Shown here in pieces: positions 1 through 9,377 of a DNA stretch of 51,944 nt; the first letter of the stretch is position 1; each line of letters starts with the position of its first letter. The position numbers and the translations under genes were made by a program. The notes beneath the pieces are model-generated. The model was not told the DNA's origin, ran no database searches, and saw only the letters and a list, made by a program, of their open reading frames with translations. Source of the stretch: Bacteroidales bacterium (GTDB lineage: Bacteria; Bacteroidota; Bacteroidia; Bacteroidales; UBA1402). The stretch spans positions 1 through 51,944 of the forward strand of contig JAQVXI010000014.1 in the NCBI GenBank assembly GCA_028709215.1, written 5' to 3'.

Positions 1-49
1 TGAAGTCAAGCACCAACCTCTGTGGTGTGTTACTCTTGGAAAGCGGGTG

Positions 50-80
50 CAAAAGTAGAAGATTTTTCAATACGCTCCAA
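50..80 (-). promoter_or_regulatory. Bacteroidota-type promoter reading leftward out of the window
   Basis: On the minus strand the sequence reads TTG (80-78), a 20-base spacer, then TACTTTTG (57-50). This fits the Bacteroidota primary sigma consensus TTTG-N19-21-TAnnTTTG. Transcription would start near base 43 and leave the window at its left edge, so the gene it serves is not visible. Bases 81-181 hold no gene that I can support. Confidence 0.55.
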
Positions 81-181
81 CTATTTTCAACAAATAAAAT
101 CAAGAAATATTGGGCAAAAACATCAAGACCTTGAATCCATGAGCATTAACAAGCAAAAAAAAATCAACGAATCCGGCAGGC

Positions 182-1381
182 TTACTCACGCAAATGTCCA
201 TACCGCTCCACATAAGACTGCATCCAAGAAGCAGTATGTGTAAAAAAATGTTTTAAATCGGAGCAGAAATAATTCAAACCCGGTTCGCCGTAGACATCAA
301 AACAAAAACGATTCTTTGGACATTCACCGTTACAGATATTCAAAAAGTCACATTCTAGACACTGCTTGGGCAATGAATCTCGCTTATTCTGTCCAAAACG
401 AATCTGAGAAGGGCTCAATAACATCTCCATAAAAGACCGGGTTCGAAGGTTGCCCAAAAGAAATTCCGGAAACACATAATGATCACAAGCATATACATCT
501 CCATTAAATTCCATGGCCAGGGCTTGGCCACATGTTCTGGAAAAGGTACACAAGCCGGGGGGATGCCCCATCCAGTTTGCCAAGGTGGCATCAAAATGCT
601 GAATAAAAACCGTACCCACATCGTTTTGAACCCATTCATCAAACAAAGCACAAAGAAACTGCCCCCATTGCCCGGGCAACAAAGACTCAGAAGTAACACG
701 CATGGATCGATAATCATTCGGAGCAGCCAGCCGATCGTCGGTTGTAGCGGATTGTTTGCGTTCTACAACAGGAGCGAATTGAATAAATGTACATCCGAAA
801 TCCTTCAGAAAATGATAGATTTCCAACGGATGAGCAACGGTTGCCGCGTTTACAGTCACCAAGGCGTTCCATTGCACCTCCCATCGATTTAATAAATGAA
901 TCGCATCCGAAACGGCTTGGAAGGTCGGTCTACCTTTGGCATCTACACGACACGCATCGTGCAATGCCTCAGGGCCATCGATGGAAAGTCCAACCAACCA
1001 GGAATGCTCTTTGAAAAAGGCACAATACCCTTCATTCAATAAAACCCCGTTGGTTTGAATACAATTATCGATGGTGCGATTACCAGCATACTTTTGCTGC
1101 AACTCGTACACCTTATTATAAAAGGACAACGGACGCAAAAGAGGTTCACCACCATGCCACGTAAACAACACATAGGGACTAGGCTGGGATTGAATGTACG
1201 CACAAATAAACGACTCTAGCGTTGCATCATCCATCCAATGACGGGTATCATTTGGATAATAAGCAGACTTTTCCAAATAATAACAATACGTACAACGCAG
1301 GTTACAACTTGCCCCCACCGGCTTCGCCAATACATAAAACGGCTGCGAAAAGGGCATTGCCAATCGAGAATTTTCTTGCAT
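182..1381 (-). CDS. Anaerobic sulfatase-maturating enzyme (radical SAM/SPASM)
   Basis: Radical SAM enzyme of the anSME family, which oxidises a Cys or Ser in the active site of sulfatases to formylglycine in the cytoplasm without oxygen. With the start at 1381 it has 399 residues, close to known Bacteroides anSMEs. The radical SAM motif CNLRCTYC (C26, C30, C33) is near the N-terminus, followed by FTWHGGEP and by NCIQTNG. The C-terminal SPASM region has cysteines in YACDHY, QCLECD and CNGECPKNRF for two auxiliary iron-sulfur clusters. An upstream in-frame extension to 1456 is possible but lacks family resemblance; 1357 is the other plausible start. No sulfatase gene lies in the window, so its substrates are encoded elsewhere. 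Confidence 0.9.
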   Translation of the reverse strand: MQENSRLAMPFSQPFYVLAKPVGASCNLRCTYCYYLEKSAYYPNDTRHWMDDATLESFICAYIQSQPSPYVLFTWHGGEPLLRPLSFYNKVYELQQKYAGNRTIDNCIQTNGVLLNEGYCAFFKEHSWLVGLSIDGPEALHDACRVDAKGRPTFQAVSDAIHLLNRWEVQWNALVTVNAATVAHPLEIYHFLKDFGCTFIQFAPVVERKQSATTDDRLAAPNDYRSMRVTSESLLPGQWGQFLCALFDEWVQNDVGTVFIQHFDATLANWMGHPPGLCTFSRTCGQALAMEFNGDVYACDHYVFPEFLLGNLRTRSFMEMLLSPSQIRFGQNKRDSLPKQCLECDFLNICNGECPKNRFCFDVYGEPGLNYFCSDLKHFFTHTASWMQSYVERYGHLRE

Positions 1382-1453
1382 AGGCCGATAAGACTTAAGT
1401 GAACTACGAAAATTACAACTACGCAATTCGTACAAAAGCATTGTACGAATTAT

Positions 1454-1461
1454 CAAATATA
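1454..1461 (-). promoter_or_regulatory. -7 box for the anSME gene
   Basis: The minus strand reads TATATTTG, an exact TAnnTTTG match, placed about 70 bases before the preferred anSME start. No good -33 element was seen 19-21 bases upstream. Confidence 0.35.
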
Positions 1462-1570
1462 CACAATTTGAGCATAATTATTAACCATCCTTAAACAAAG
1501 TTGGCTATCCATGTGTTTATTTGCTAAAATACTCACTATTTTTACCGATGTAACGCAAATAAAATACACC

Positions 1571-4500
1571 ATGACACGCAATCAAAAAAAGTATGTGTAT
1601 GCCGGAGTCGTCACCAGCATTCTCGCTCTTGGATTTACGATCCCCTCTTGCGTCGACGACCGCTACGACCTGGATAAATTAAACACCGAAATGACGCTTG
1701 GAGGTGACTCCTTAACGGTTCCTCTTGGAAGCACAGATACCATCCGGCTTGGAGACATCCTGGATGTAGAAGACGAAGAAATGCTCAAAACACTTGAGGA
1801 CGGAGGCTACGGACTTCAAATGAAAGACTCGCTTTCTGTCGAAGTGCCTCAGATAGACAAAAGTCAACTCACCTTGCAAAATCAGGTGTTCTCTCAATCG
1901 CAGCAAATCAGCTTCGGTGATATGAGTCTGGAAGACTTTAGCATACCCGGGATTGTAGTGAACAGCGAGGTAGGTTTGAATGTAAGTCCCATTTCCATGT
2001 CCGGTTTTGCCATTCCTCCCATAAATGAGACCAAAAATGAATCGGCAGGGGTGAGTGGATATGCTTTATCCGCTGAAGATAAAAACATCGCAGCCAATCC
2101 ATTTGTAGGAAATACGGAGAACGTCTTTTCATCGTATACACTCCCGGACGGTTCTTCTTACAATCCGGCCGTAGAGCTACCCATTATGGATCAAACCAGT
2201 TCCAATACCGGGACAAGTATCGACGCCGCCTTTCAAGTAAACGTGCCCAACGGCGTAAGCAATATTCAACGCATTGATTTACAGCAGGGGGCCAAACTAA
2301 AAATAAGCATTGAGTTGATTGGAGCCGATGCATTGCTTGAAAGCGGCACCATCCATCCGGATTTCAACATAGACCTGACCGACTTATTTGTTCTCAGTGC
2401 GACCCCTTCCAGCAGCATCATTCAATTGAGCAGTACGGAAGCGTTGACCAAAGCCAATCAGTATAAGAGCAGCAAAGAGGTTTCCATTGATGCCTTCAAC
2501 ATTGATCAGGATCCTGTTAACGGAGTGATTTCCATTAATAAGGCCATTTCGTCTAACGGAACGCTCGCATCGAGCGGCTTAAAAGCCATGTCAAACAACA
2601 TTCATCTAATCTCCGGTCTTGATTTAAAGATTACGGTAGAACTGATCGACATCGTTGTAGAGTCCATGGTCTTTGATATTCCTACGATTACGACCAATAT
2701 CAACGGAAACACCGATTTTTCGATTGATAATACGATTCCTACGGATATTGAAAAGATCCAAAAAGTCTATTTCAATTCACCTTCGAAAATCGCAATACGC
2801 ATTTCGGCACAGAGTTTGCCCACCATGGTAAACTCAAACATTCGCATCAAAACACTGAACATCACTTTCCCGAATGAATTCTCACTGGCTCCCGTTGCCG
2901 GGCTCAACGGAAATGTGTATACCATGAGCAATGTTGCGTTTGATCCTGCCGTCGGTAAAACAATCGAACTGGATTTGGTACACCTGAATATGTCCAATGT
3001 CACCGTTGGAAGTGCAGGCGAATTTACTTGGAACGATCAAATATCGTATACGGCAGAAGTAGATTTTTCGGGACGCATCAACAGCGCAAATATTCCCAGC
3101 AACACATCGGATGCTCAAATCAAAATAGACATCCAATCCAACCCCACGTTCCAGTCGGCCGACGTTCGAGTGAAAAATATCGACAAAACACTCGATCCAA
3201 TCCAGGTAGGACTCCACATAGAGGCGGATATTGCTGACGCAGTCAAACGTCTCAACGTGGTGCAATTAAAAGAGGGTAGTCGAATTCAATTGAACTTAAC
3301 GCAACCGACGCTGCCTTTGCAGTTAAGTGCAAACGGCATAGAGATTACATTTCCTTCAATTTTTAAATTTAAGAGTTCTAGCGCCTATCCGACATTGAGC
3401 ACACAGAACAAATTGCTTTTGACCGGGACAATCCCATCAACTATCCCACTGGATTTGGAGGCCCTGGTTGTAAACAAAGATCTGACGGATGGTCGTTTGG
3501 ATCTACAGGAAAACATCCTCATTAGCGGAGCGGTTCGTTTACTTACAGGCGACGTGAATAGTCTTGAGGTGAATGACTTATCGGATAAGAAACTGCTAGT
3601 AGCAGCGACGAGTAATGACCTGTTAATCGCATCCACCGAAGTATTGCTCAACACGTTGACTTCACAGGTGGTTGACTCAACCGATATTCAATTCAGCTAC
3701 AGCGACATCCCCGACCAATTGGTGTCATTGGACAGCATACGGTTTGCAACGGGTGCTGCTCTAAAACTCGATGTCCTACTCAGCAATATGCCGCAGTTGA
3801 GTAATCCGCTGGAAGCCAATATGTACATCAATTTCCCCGAAGTGTTGATTTTTGAGCCCGGTTATGTGGATGCACAAAACCGACTTCATATTCAAGAGGC
3901 TTTTACCGAAGACAAACTGAGCAAAACGATCCCCATTCGAGGACTCCGATTTAATGGAGAAGCACTGAACGGAAACATTTCCATTGACGAAAAAGTGAAT
4001 TATGACGTGACCGTAACGGTAGAGGAGCCCTCTGTTAGCAGCGATCAGTTGAATAATGATCCGATTCAGGTTGATTTGAATGTCACGTTGGCGCAACTGC
4101 AATTCAATTCCATTTACGGAAAGATTGATCCGGGCATCGAACCCCAAGTAACGTCCATTGATTTGGATTTACCGGAGTTCCTGGAAGGAGATGACATTGT
4201 TCTTGATATCACCAAGCCGGTGATCACGCTGGAATCGACCTCCAACCTGGGCATTCCGCTCGACTTAACCATTGAACTGATTCCCAGCAAAAATGGTGTC
4301 ATACGGGTCGCTGATAAGCAAACCATTCAATTGCATTTGCCCAAAGCAGACAACGAGACATCGCTTAAAACCGGCTTCTGGATTTCACCGGATAGCGCAG
4401 GTATGCCACTTGATTACCAGTTTGTGTCGGCAGACATTCAGAATTTATTCCGTCTGTTACCCGACAAAATCGACTTTAACGTGGTTGCCGGTGCATCCGC

Positions 4501-4996
4501 CAATCAACAGCATACAGTCGACCTCAACACACTGTACGCGATGGACGTTGCATACAATGTTACGATTCCCTTTACCTTCGGCAAGGACTTAGTAATCAGC
4601 ATGCGCGACACCATTTCTGATTTGGATGAAAGCATCGGAAAAATGGCGTTAAAAGGGAACAAGCTTGAGTTGCTCGGAAAAATATTCAACAGTATCCCAC
4701 TCCAATTGGATTTGGAATTGATTCCGTTTGACGAGAACAACAATCCGATTGCAGGCGTTGAACCGGGAAGACAAACCATTTATCCGGGCACGCGGGAAGG
4801 AGAAGCGACAACGACCACACTCAACTTAACGTTGGATGACCCGGAAGGTCGATTGATCGATCTGAGAGGTTTTGAGCTCTACTTTAAAGCGAGTTCAAAC
4901 GAAACGGTAGCAGGCGCTCCCTTAAAACCCGAAAATTTCGTAAAAGCGGAATTAAGGGCCAGACTAAACGGTGGTATTAAAATTGGTGGTGAATAA
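1571..4996 (+). CDS. Large lipoprotein, 1141 residues, beta-rich, unknown function
   Basis: I do not recognise a named family. The start at 1571 gives a basic N-terminus, a hydrophobic stretch (residues 9-25) and a Cys at 27 in the context TIPSC, followed by VDD. This is a lipoprotein signal, and the acidic residues after the Cys resemble the Bacteroidota surface-export signal. The rest is long, beta-rich and Asn/Ser/Thr/Asp-rich, without large hydrophobic segments. A short pattern of the form N/S-x-IPLxLxxELIP recurs at least three times in the second half, suggesting repeated domains. The next gene, 11 bases downstream, encodes a predicted outer-membrane barrel, so the two probably form an outer-membrane unit. 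A weak -7 box (TATTTTTA) lies at 1537-1544. Length and repeat pattern fit an adhesin or scaffold, but this is inference. Confidence 0.8.
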   Translation: MTRNQKKYVYAGVVTSILALGFTIPSCVDDRYDLDKLNTEMTLGGDSLTVPLGSTDTIRLGDILDVEDEEMLKTLEDGGYGLQMKDSLSVEVPQIDKSQLTLQNQVFSQSQQISFGDMSLEDFSIPGIVVNSEVGLNVSPISMSGFAIPPINETKNESAGVSGYALSAEDKNIAANPFVGNTENVFSSYTLPDGSSYNPAVELPIMDQTSSNTGTSIDAAFQVNVPNGVSNIQRIDLQQGAKLKISIELIGADALLESGTIHPDFNIDLTDLFVLSATPSSSIIQLSSTEALTKANQYKSSKEVSIDAFNIDQDPVNGVISINKAISSNGTLASSGLKAMSNNIHLISGLDLKITVELIDIVVESMVFDIPTITTNINGNTDFSIDNTIPTDIEKIQKVYFNSPSKIAIRISAQSLPTMVNSNIRIKTLNITFPNEFSLAPVAGLNGNVYTMSNVAFDPAVGKTIELDLVHLNMSNVTVGSAGEFTWNDQISYTAEVDFSGRINSANIPSNTSDAQIKIDIQSNPTFQSADVRVKNIDKTLDPIQVGLHIEADIADAVKRLNVVQLKEGSRIQLNLTQPTLPLQLSANGIEITFPSIFKFKSSSAYPTLSTQNKLLLTGTIPSTIPLDLEALVVNKDLTDGRLDLQENILISGAVRLLTGDVNSLEVNDLSDKKLLVAATSNDLLIASTEVLLNTLTSQVVDSTDIQFSYSDIPDQLVSLDSIRFATGAALKLDVLLSNMPQLSNPLEANMYINFPEVLIFEPGYVDAQNRLHIQEAFTEDKLSKTIPIRGLRFNGEALNGNISIDEKVNYDVTVTVEEPSVSSDQLNNDPIQVDLNVTLAQLQFNSIYGKIDPGIEPQVTSIDLDLPEFLEGDDIVLDITKPVITLESTSNLGIPLDLTIELIPSKNGVIRVADKQTIQLHLPKADNETSLKTGFWISPDSAGMPLDYQFVSADIQNLFRLLPDKIDFNVVAGASANQQHTVDLNTLYAMDVAYNVTIPFTFGKDLVISMRDTISDLDESIGKMALKGNKLELLGKIFNSIPLQLDLELIPFDENNNPIAGVEPGRQTIYPGTREGEATTTTLNLTLDDPEGRLIDLRGFELYFKASSNETVAGAPLKPENFVKAELRARLNGGIKIGGE

Positions 4997-5007
4997 ACGA
5001 AAGAAAT

Positions 5008-6417
5008 ATGAAAAATCGAATTGTACGAATAGGCACCGTGTTGCTGGCAATGATCAGCTTCCACATGCAACTACAGTCTCAGAATATAGCCAGAACCGGC
5101 TACTTTGTGGAAAATGCGACCCATAGACACCTGATGAATCCGGCTTTAACGCCCCTAAGAGGTTACGTAAGCTTCCCGGTGGCCGGAGAATTCTCACTAA
5201 ATTTGGAGTCCAACACGGCACTTTCCACGTATCTGTATCCATCGGCAGATGGTAGTCAGTTATTTACGTTTTTGCACGAAGACGTAACAGCAGACCAGTT
5301 TTTGTCTCAAATAGACCCAAAAAACTACATCCGTACAGATCTAAGAACAAGCCTTTTATCTTTTGGTTTCTTTTCCGGTAAGAGTTTTTGGACCTTTGAT
5401 TTGGCCACACGGGCACATGCGGGACTCAACATTCCCTACGAGATGTTTGAGTTTTTAAAACTGGGTATGACTTCTTCTCAAGGCAATCTTTACGAAATCC
5501 GAGATCTTAATATCAATGCAAATGCGTTTGTTGAAGCCTCGTTAGGCTACTCACGCAACGTCATGAATAATTTGCGTGTCGGTGGTAAGTTAAAGTTTCT
5601 TGCCGGAGGAGCAAGTCTGATCGCAAACGTCAAGCAAATGGACATCGAAATGCGTCCCGAACAATGGACGATAACCACAATTGGGGAGCTTAACGCCTAC
5701 GGCAAGGGGCTGGCCTTGGTCAAAGATTCAGCCGGCGTCATAGAAAATGTTGATTTCGACAGCCCCGGCCTTGGGGGTATGGGTGCAGCCATTGATTTGG
5801 GCGTAACTTATTCACCCATTCCAAATCTGGAAATTTCGGCGGCCATCATCGACTTGGGTGCCATTCGTTGGAATCAGGAAAACATAAAGAGTGCCGCAGC
5901 GTCCGGATCCGTCACATTTAGCGGGATCGACAACATCGGAACCGACGAAGGCAACGAGGACGAAATGGATGCACAAATGGAGCAGCTTGAGGAAGATCTG
6001 TTAAAAATGGCAGAATTTAAAGAAGTCTATGCCACAGAGGATTTTATGGAACGATTGAATCCTACGGTCAATGCCGGTCTGGAATACAGTTTTTTACGCA
6101 ACCGAATCAGTGTGGGAGGTCTTTATTCCGCGCGTTTTATGGAAAACGAGACGTACAACGAACTGACCGGATCGCTCAACCTTAAACCGGCTCGTTGGTT
6201 TAACCTCACCGGAAGTTACTCCGTGATGCACGGGGTAAAAGAAACGTTTGGATTTGCCCTGGGCTTTGCTCCGACAATCATCAACATTTTTCTCGCTTGC
6301 GATTACACCTTTTACAACGTTACACCGACGTTTGTGCCCATCAACACGGCTACAACCAATTTCCAGCTGGGTGTAAGCATCCCACTGGCTTTTGGCAAAT
6401 TGCCGGCCAAACACTAA
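5008..6417 (+). CDS. DUF5723-type outer-membrane beta-barrel protein
   Basis: A 469-residue protein with an N-terminal signal peptide (about residues 1-25, probable cleavage after LQS). It has the NPALTP and long alternating polar/hydrophobic strands of the Bacteroidota outer-membrane proteins assigned to DUF5723; this family assignment is from memory. An acidic insert around residues 310-335 (rich in Glu, Asp and Met) sits in the middle. The C-terminus has further amphipathic strands, as expected of a barrel. It follows the large lipoprotein gene by 11 bases and is probably co-transcribed with it. A terminator follows directly, so the pair forms its own transcription unit. Function unknown. 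Confidence 0.75.
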   Translation: MKNRIVRIGTVLLAMISFHMQLQSQNIARTGYFVENATHRHLMNPALTPLRGYVSFPVAGEFSLNLESNTALSTYLYPSADGSQLFTFLHEDVTADQFLSQIDPKNYIRTDLRTSLLSFGFFSGKSFWTFDLATRAHAGLNIPYEMFEFLKLGMTSSQGNLYEIRDLNINANAFVEASLGYSRNVMNNLRVGGKLKFLAGGASLIANVKQMDIEMRPEQWTITTIGELNAYGKGLALVKDSAGVIENVDFDSPGLGGMGAAIDLGVTYSPIPNLEISAAIIDLGAIRWNQENIKSAAASGSVTFSGIDNIGTDEGNEDEMDAQMEQLEEDLLKMAEFKEVYATEDFMERLNPTVNAGLEYSFLRNRISVGGLYSARFMENETYNELTGSLNLKPARWFNLTGSYSVMHGVKETFGFALGFAPTIINIFLACDYTFYNVTPTFVPINTATTNFQLGVSIPLAFGKLPAKH

Positions 6418-6438
6418 GCAGATAACCATTCACAAATC

Positions 6439-6474
6439 GATCCGGGAATCCAATGGTTTCCGGATCTTTTTTTT
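6439..6474 (+). terminator. Rho-independent terminator after the lipoprotein/barrel pair
   Basis: GATCCGG at 6439-6445 pairs with CCGGATC at 6460-6466, extended by AA/TT pairs, and is followed by eight T residues (6467-6474). Confidence 0.85.
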
Positions 6475-6481
6475 ACCTTTG
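6474..6481 (+). promoter_or_regulatory. -7 box for the sppA operon
   Basis: TACCTTTG matches TAnnTTTG exactly and lies 30 bases before the sppA start. It begins at the last T of the preceding terminator tail. No convincing -33 element is visible because that zone is occupied by the terminator stem. Confidence 0.45.
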
Positions 6482-6511
6482 TTAGGTTAGAAATACATTA
6501 ACACAAATTCG

Positions 6512-8269
6512 ATGAAACAGTTTTTCAAAATTACGTTGGCAACCATGCTGGGGCTGGTATTGACCGGCCTGCTGTTTTTCTTCTTGCTTTTTGCTGTAGC
6601 CGGAGCGATTGCTTCCGGTGATGAAAACTACACGTTAAAGGACAACAGCTATCTTACGCTGGAGTTGTCCGGTAACTTGTCCGAACAGGCTCAGGACAAT
6701 CCATTCAATTTGGATATACCCGGCTTACCCATGGGGTCTTCCGTAAAAGAAATCGGCTTGAACGATGTGTTGGCTGCCATAAAAAAGGCCAAGGAGACCC
6801 CCGAGATCAAAGGGATCTTCATCAAAGCCAAAACATTTAATGCCGGCTATGCAAGCCTTTCGGAAATCAGAAATGCATTAAATGACTTCAAAGAATCCGG
6901 AAAATACATTGTAGCGTACGCAGATCAATACGATCAGAAAGAGTATTTTCTTTCCTCTGTGGCCGATCACGTTTTACTCAATCCGATAGGCATGATCAAC
7001 TTCAGCGGACTTGCATCGACCCCGATTTTCTTTACAGAAGCGCTTAAAAAATTGGGTGTTAAGGTAGAGATCTTCAAAGTTGGCACCTATAAATCGGCCG
7101 TAGAACCCTATATGAACACGGAAATGAGTCCTGCTAGCCGCGAACAGACCGAGGCTTACTTGAACGGCATTTGGAATACGCTTTTAAACGATATTTCCCA
7201 ATCAAGGGCATTGAGCGTCCAGCAGCTGAACGAGATCGCAGACCAAAACACCTTGCTGATGGATACAAAAGAGCTGCTGCGTTTTAATCTTGTTGATAGC
7301 TTAGTCTATGCCTCGGAAGTGGACAGTCTGCTCAACCGACTTCACAACGTTGAGAAAAAAGACGAACGCACATCGGTGAGTATCAGTAACCTTCTATCGG
7401 CTCCAACAGAGAAGGTTAAATACCAGAAAACACGTCTGGCTGTACTGTACGCGGATGGTGAAATCGTAGACGAGGGCAGTGAAGGCATTGTTCGAGAAGA
7501 TTTTATCGAAGCGATTCAAGCGATTCAAGCGGACGACAAAATTAAAGCGGTTGTACTACGCGTCAATTCACCCGGAGGAAGTGCGTACGCCTCAGAGCAA
7601 ATTTGGAAAGCCATTGATGATCTCAAAACGAAAAAACCGGTCGTTGTCTCCATGGGCGATCTAGCCGCATCGGGAGGATACTATATCGCCAGCGGAGCTC
7701 AAAAGATCGTGGCGTCATCCAATACACTCACCGGCTCCATCGGTATTTTTGGTATGTTCCTAAACGTTGAAGAACTCACACAAAAAATCGGCTTAAACGT
7801 TGATGTGGTCAAAACAAATGAGCTCTCGGATTTTGGTGACATGAGCCGACAAATGACGGATCTGGAAAAAGCAAAAATGCAACGGTACATCGAGTCCGGT
7901 TACGAATTATTTGTCAAACGCTGCGCAGAGGGCAGAAAGATGAGCGTAGATGCCATCAAAGCCATCGCCGAAGGACGGGTTTGGACGGGGGAAAAAGCCA
8001 AAGAGCTGGGTTTGGTGGATGAACTGGGCGACATCGATCGCGCCATCGAACTGGCTGCAGAAATGGGCCAGATTGAGGATTACCAGATCGTTTCTTTCCC
8101 CGAAAAGAAGGATTTTGTGACGGAACTCATCGCGCAAATGACAGAGCAAAGCCAGCTCTCCGCACTGTCTTGGCTGCCCTGGAACCAACAGGGACAATGG
8201 AAACAATTGGAGAAGGCATTCAAGCAACAAGGTGTGCTGGCAAGAATGGAATATTCCTATATACCCTGA
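6512..8269 (+). CDS. sppA: Signal peptide peptidase SppA, 67-kDa (long) type
   Basis: Membrane-bound serine protease that degrades cleaved signal peptides in the cell envelope. At 585 residues it is the long, tandem-domain type. There is one transmembrane segment at about residues 9-35. The catalytic Lys is seen as K194 in VGTYKSAVEPY and the catalytic Ser as S387 in DLAASGGYYI, matching the Lys/Ser dyad known from E. coli SppA; VNSPGGSAYASEQ precedes the Ser domain. It is the first gene of a four-gene run with lpxK, punA and thiL. Confidence 0.95.
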   Translation: MKQFFKITLATMLGLVLTGLLFFFLLFAVAGAIASGDENYTLKDNSYLTLELSGNLSEQAQDNPFNLDIPGLPMGSSVKEIGLNDVLAAIKKAKETPEIKGIFIKAKTFNAGYASLSEIRNALNDFKESGKYIVAYADQYDQKEYFLSSVADHVLLNPIGMINFSGLASTPIFFTEALKKLGVKVEIFKVGTYKSAVEPYMNTEMSPASREQTEAYLNGIWNTLLNDISQSRALSVQQLNEIADQNTLLMDTKELLRFNLVDSLVYASEVDSLLNRLHNVEKKDERTSVSISNLLSAPTEKVKYQKTRLAVLYADGEIVDEGSEGIVREDFIEAIQAIQADDKIKAVVLRVNSPGGSAYASEQIWKAIDDLKTKKPVVVSMGDLAASGGYYIASGAQKIVASSNTLTGSIGIFGMFLNVEELTQKIGLNVDVVKTNELSDFGDMSRQMTDLEKAKMQRYIESGYELFVKRCAEGRKMSVDAIKAIAEGRVWTGEKAKELGLVDELGDIDRAIELAAEMGQIEDYQIVSFPEKKDFVTELIAQMTEQSQLSALSWLPWNQQGQWKQLEKAFKQQGVLARMEYSYIP

Positions 8270-8270
8270 T

Positions 8271-9377
8271 ATGAGCGAAAGAGGTATCTTACCCAACATA
8301 AATCGTTCCGTATGGAGAAAAGCGTTGCTCCCCGTGAGTTGGCTGTACGGATTTGGCATACGCTTGCGTAATGCGCTGTTTGACATGGGTATCTTGCCTT
8401 CAGAAACCTCAAGTATTCCGGTACTCTCCATCGGTAACCTTACCGTTGGAGGCACCGGAAAAACGCCACACACAGAAGCCCTTGCAAGCGAGCTTCTCAA
8501 GCATTTTAATGTTGCGATTTTGAGTAGAGGTTACAAGCGTATTTCAAAGGGATTTCAATGGGTGGAAATCGATTCAAAAGCGGATTTTGTGGGTGATGAA
8601 CCCCTGCAGATGAAACGAAAGTTGCCTCAAGTAATCGTCGCAGTTGATGCCAATCGACGACGGGGAATACACACGCTACTGGACATGGATGCAACAAATC
8701 GCCCACAGGTCATTCTATTGGACGATGCGTTTCAACATCGATACGTAAACCCAAGTCTTTCCATTTTACTGATGGACTACAACAGAATGATTCAGCAGGA
8801 TCATTTGCTTCCTGCCGGAGAATTGAGAGAACCCGCTTCTTCCTACAAACGGGCAGACCTGTTGATTGTCACCAAGTGCCCGGAAACCCTACAACCCATT
8901 GATCTCCGAATGTTGGCCAGTCAGTTTCATCTACTGCCACATCAGCAACTGTTCTTTACAAAAATGCGCTATCGGGATTTGACGCCTGTCTTTCCTTCTG
9001 CACCCGCTGTGTCACTAACAGCGTTGAAGCAACAAAACAGACCTGTTCTGCTGGTCACAGGCATCGCCAACCCGAAACCCTTGCTCGATTACTTACAATC
9101 ATTCGGTTTGTCCGTTCGATCCTTACCGTTCACAGATCACCATGTTTTTACAAAGAATGACATTCAAAAAATCACAAAAGCATTTTCCGAGCATTCGATT
9201 GGTGGATCGGGATGCATCCTGACCACCGAAAAAGATGCCGTTCGAATGCAGGAAAATCCGGATTTTACGATTTTTGCGAACAATCTATATTACATTGGAA
9301 TCGGCATTGATTTTCTTTCCAATCAAGCAGATGAATTCCACAAAAAACTATTGCAACATGTTGAAAACCATACATGA
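8271..9377 (+). CDS. lpxK: Tetraacyldisaccharide 4'-kinase LpxK
   Basis: Phosphorylates the 4' position of the lipid A disaccharide precursor at the inner membrane face, a late step of lipid A synthesis. The P-loop GGTGKT (residues 60-65) follows a hydrophobic/amphipathic N-terminus. The conserved DDAFQHRYV, LLPAGELREP and the later TEKDAVR are all visible. I take the ATG at 8271, one base after the sppA stop, giving 368 residues; an upstream ATG at 8232 would overlap sppA by 38 bases. Its 3' end overlaps the next gene by 20 bases, suggesting translational coupling. Confidence 0.95.
   Translation: MSERGILPNINRSVWRKALLPVSWLYGFGIRLRNALFDMGILPSETSSIPVLSIGNLTVGGTGKTPHTEALASELLKHFNVAILSRGYKRISKGFQWVEIDSKADFVGDEPLQMKRKLPQVIVAVDANRRRGIHTLLDMDATNRPQVILLDDAFQHRYVNPSLSILLMDYNRMIQQDHLLPAGELREPASSYKRADLLIVTKCPETLQPIDLRMLASQFHLLPHQQLFFTKMRYRDLTPVFPSAPAVSLTALKQQNRPVLLVTGIANPKPLLDYLQSFGLSVRSLPFTDHHVFTKNDIQKITKAFSEHSIGGSGCILTTEKDAVRMQENPDFTIFANNLYYIGIGIDFLSNQADEFHKKLLQHVENHT

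Noticed and set aside
8232-8270. Upstream start for lpxK within sppA
   Set aside because: The extra 13 residues are not lipid A kinase-like and the ATG at 8271 lies right after the sppA stop.
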